NCBI GenBank assembly: GCA_002317135.1
Contig: DCIX01000036.1
Location: forward strand, 176,236 to 240,235
Reading direction: 5' to 3'
Length of the DNA: 64,000 nt
Source of the DNA: Bacteroidales bacterium UBA1715
Lineage (GTDB): Bacteria > Bacteroidota > Bacteroidia > Bacteroidales > UBA1715
In this document: piece by piece, positions 62,843-64,000 of the stretch
How positions within the stretch are numbered: the first letter of the stretch is position 1
Layout: each line of letters opens with the position of its first letter
Notes under the pieces: generated by a model
Told to the model about the DNA's origin: nothing
The model's database searches: none
Seen by the model: only the letters and a program-made list of their open reading frames with translations
Translations under genes and position numbers: made by a program

Positions 62843-64000
62843 ATGAAAATTTTTGTTCTCTTATCACGAATACCATGGCCTTTAGAAAAAGGAGACAAAT
62901 TGCGTGCGTTTAATCAAATTAAAAGCCTTGCTGCTAATAACGAAGTACACCTTTGTGCGTTAAACGATGACAAATCTGTAAACAAAGAAGATGCCACAAG
63001 ACAATTGAAACCATATTGTAAATCAATTACATACATAGACATTACAAAACTCCAAATTGTATATAACTTAGGTATAGCCTTTTTAAAAGGACTACCAATA
63101 CAATGCGGCTATTTTTACAACAAATCCGCCCACAAACAAATTCATGCTTTAATACAAAGTATTCAACCCGATATGCTATTCGGACAATTTGTACGGGTTG
63201 CGCCATATCTTGAACAAGAAGAAATAAAGAAAACACTTGACTATCAAGATGTCCTTTCGTACGGCATGAAGCGAAGAATGGATAAAGCAAGTTGGTTTAA
63301 ACGCCCTATCTTCAATATGGAATTTCGCAGACTACAACGATACGAACATCATGTTTTCGACAAATTTGACATAAAAACAATCATCTGCGATTCAGATAGA
63401 CAACTCATCGACCACGAAAAGAGACAAGAGATACTTATTGTTCCTAATGGAGTTGATTTTGAGCACTTTACCCCATACGAAACAACAAAGAAATACGATA
63501 TTATTTTTAGCGGAAACATGGCTTATCCACCAAATGTTGATGCCGTTGATTTTCTTGCAAAGGAAATTATGCCTTTGGTATGGAAGCAAATTCCTACAGC
63601 TAAATTATGCATAGCCGGTGCCACACCTGCTCCATCCGTAAAAAATGCAGCAAACGAAAACATAACCGTAACTGGCTGGGTTGACGACATGCGTGACATG
63701 TACGCACAGTCAAAAATATTCATTGCACCAATGAGAATGGGAACTGGCTTGCAAAACAAACTTTTGGAAGCAATGTCCATGAATCTACCATGTATTACGA
63801 CAAATTTGGCTAATGGTTCACTACAAGCAACTCCAAACACAGAAATACTCATCGGAAATACGGCAAACGAACTAGCAAACCACATTATCAGCTTATTAAG
63901 CAACAACGACACTGCAACAACCATTGCTAACAATGGAAACAAATTCGTTCATAGTAACTACGAATGGAATTCCACAACAAATATCATGGAATCAGCAATG
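62843..64000 (+). CDS. Family 4 glycosyltransferase, 3' end missing
   Basis: This frame runs to the right edge of the window without a stop (386 codons seen). It starts MKIFVLLSRIPWPLEKGDKL, close to the start of the sugar transferases once named for EpsH/exosortase-linked systems, and has the GT4 donor motif MRMGTGLQNKLLEAMSMN. The start codon is 9 bases after the previous gene, so the two glycosyltransferases are probably one operon for a surface glycan. The true end lies outside the window. Confidence 0.87.
   Translation, partial: MKIFVLLSRIPWPLEKGDKLRAFNQIKSLAANNEVHLCALNDDKSVNKEDATRQLKPYCKSITYIDITKLQIVYNLGIAFLKGLPIQCGYFYNKSAHKQIHALIQSIQPDMLFGQFVRVAPYLEQEEIKKTLDYQDVLSYGMKRRMDKASWFKRPIFNMEFRRLQRYEHHVFDKFDIKTIICDSDRQLIDHEKRQEILIVPNGVDFEHFTPYETTKKYDIIFSGNMAYPPNVDAVDFLAKEIMPLVWKQIPTAKLCIAGATPAPSVKNAANENITVTGWVDDMRDMYAQSKIFIAPMRMGTGLQNKLLEAMSMNLPCITTNLANGSLQATPNTEILIGNTANELANHIISLLSNNDTATTIANNGNKFVHSNYEWNSTTNIMESAM

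Noticed and set aside
1..64000. CRISPR array, prophage or transposon
   Set aside because: No regularly spaced direct repeats, integrase, transposase or terminal inverted repeats were seen. The repeats at 8815-12600 and 28484-37204 are protein-domain repeats.

Overview
The window looks like chromosomal DNA of an AT-rich member of the Bacteroidota, most likely the order Bacteroidales. Evidence: many start sites are preceded by the Bacteroidetes promoter form (TTTG, about 18-19 bases, TAnnTTTG) rather than Shine-Dalgarno sequences; there are cargo proteins with type A and type B type IX secretion (T9SS) signals and a PorW/SprE-like T9SS lipoprotein; and there are family-typical genes such as an S46 dipeptidyl peptidase, a DAHP synthase/chorismate mutase fusion, a FucP-like transporter and CHAT/TPR proteins. 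I saw no tRNA, rRNA, insertion sequence, phage gene or CRISPR array.

Layout. 1-2121: end of a secreted protein gene, then a small defence-like module (a structured RNA, an XRE-type regulator, a second short terminated leader, and an Abi_2/AbiF-like HEPN protein). 2165-7207: an extracytoplasmic cluster (TPR-like anchor, CHAT/TPR protein, caspase-like protein, metallo-beta-lactamase-fold lipoprotein). 7224-17738: gdhA, a T9SS cargo with 11 InlB-type repeats, nadE, HU, recQ. 17751-25417: kdsD, a U32 peptidase-family protein, a flippase, a glycosyltransferase, lpxC, lpxA, apbE, i.e. largely envelope and LPS genes. 25469-37204: htpG, a membrane-tethered receiver-like protein and a 2906-residue type B T9SS protein. 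37315-39109: a ClC channel/transporter. 39316-44714: an outer-membrane protein gene, then a Phe/Tyr-rich leader peptide and attenuator, then pheA-tyrA-aroF/Q-aroB-aroD. 44745-52149: sugar transporter, polyprenol-phosphate mannosyltransferase, pyrC, DPP7-type peptidase, hisS. 52148-60113: thioesterase, lipoprotein, mnmA, porW-like gene, and FAD reductase. 60143-64000: an interrupted small gene, an exported protein and two glycosyltransferases, the last running off the window.

The two most notable things are regulatory and lie outside the long reading frames. First, 43829-43955 (minus strand) has every part of a classical amino-acid attenuator: a 25-codon leader peptide in which 10 of 11 consecutive residues are Phe or Tyr, an antiterminator pairing, and a terminator with a 9-T tract 10 bases before pheA. 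The genes behind it make Phe and Tyr. Second, 1907-2121 and 1534-1600 (minus strand) each hold a Bacteroidetes -7 element, a folded RNA and a terminator-like end, placed directly before the XRE and Abi_2 genes. This suggests RNA control of a HEPN toxin-like protein.
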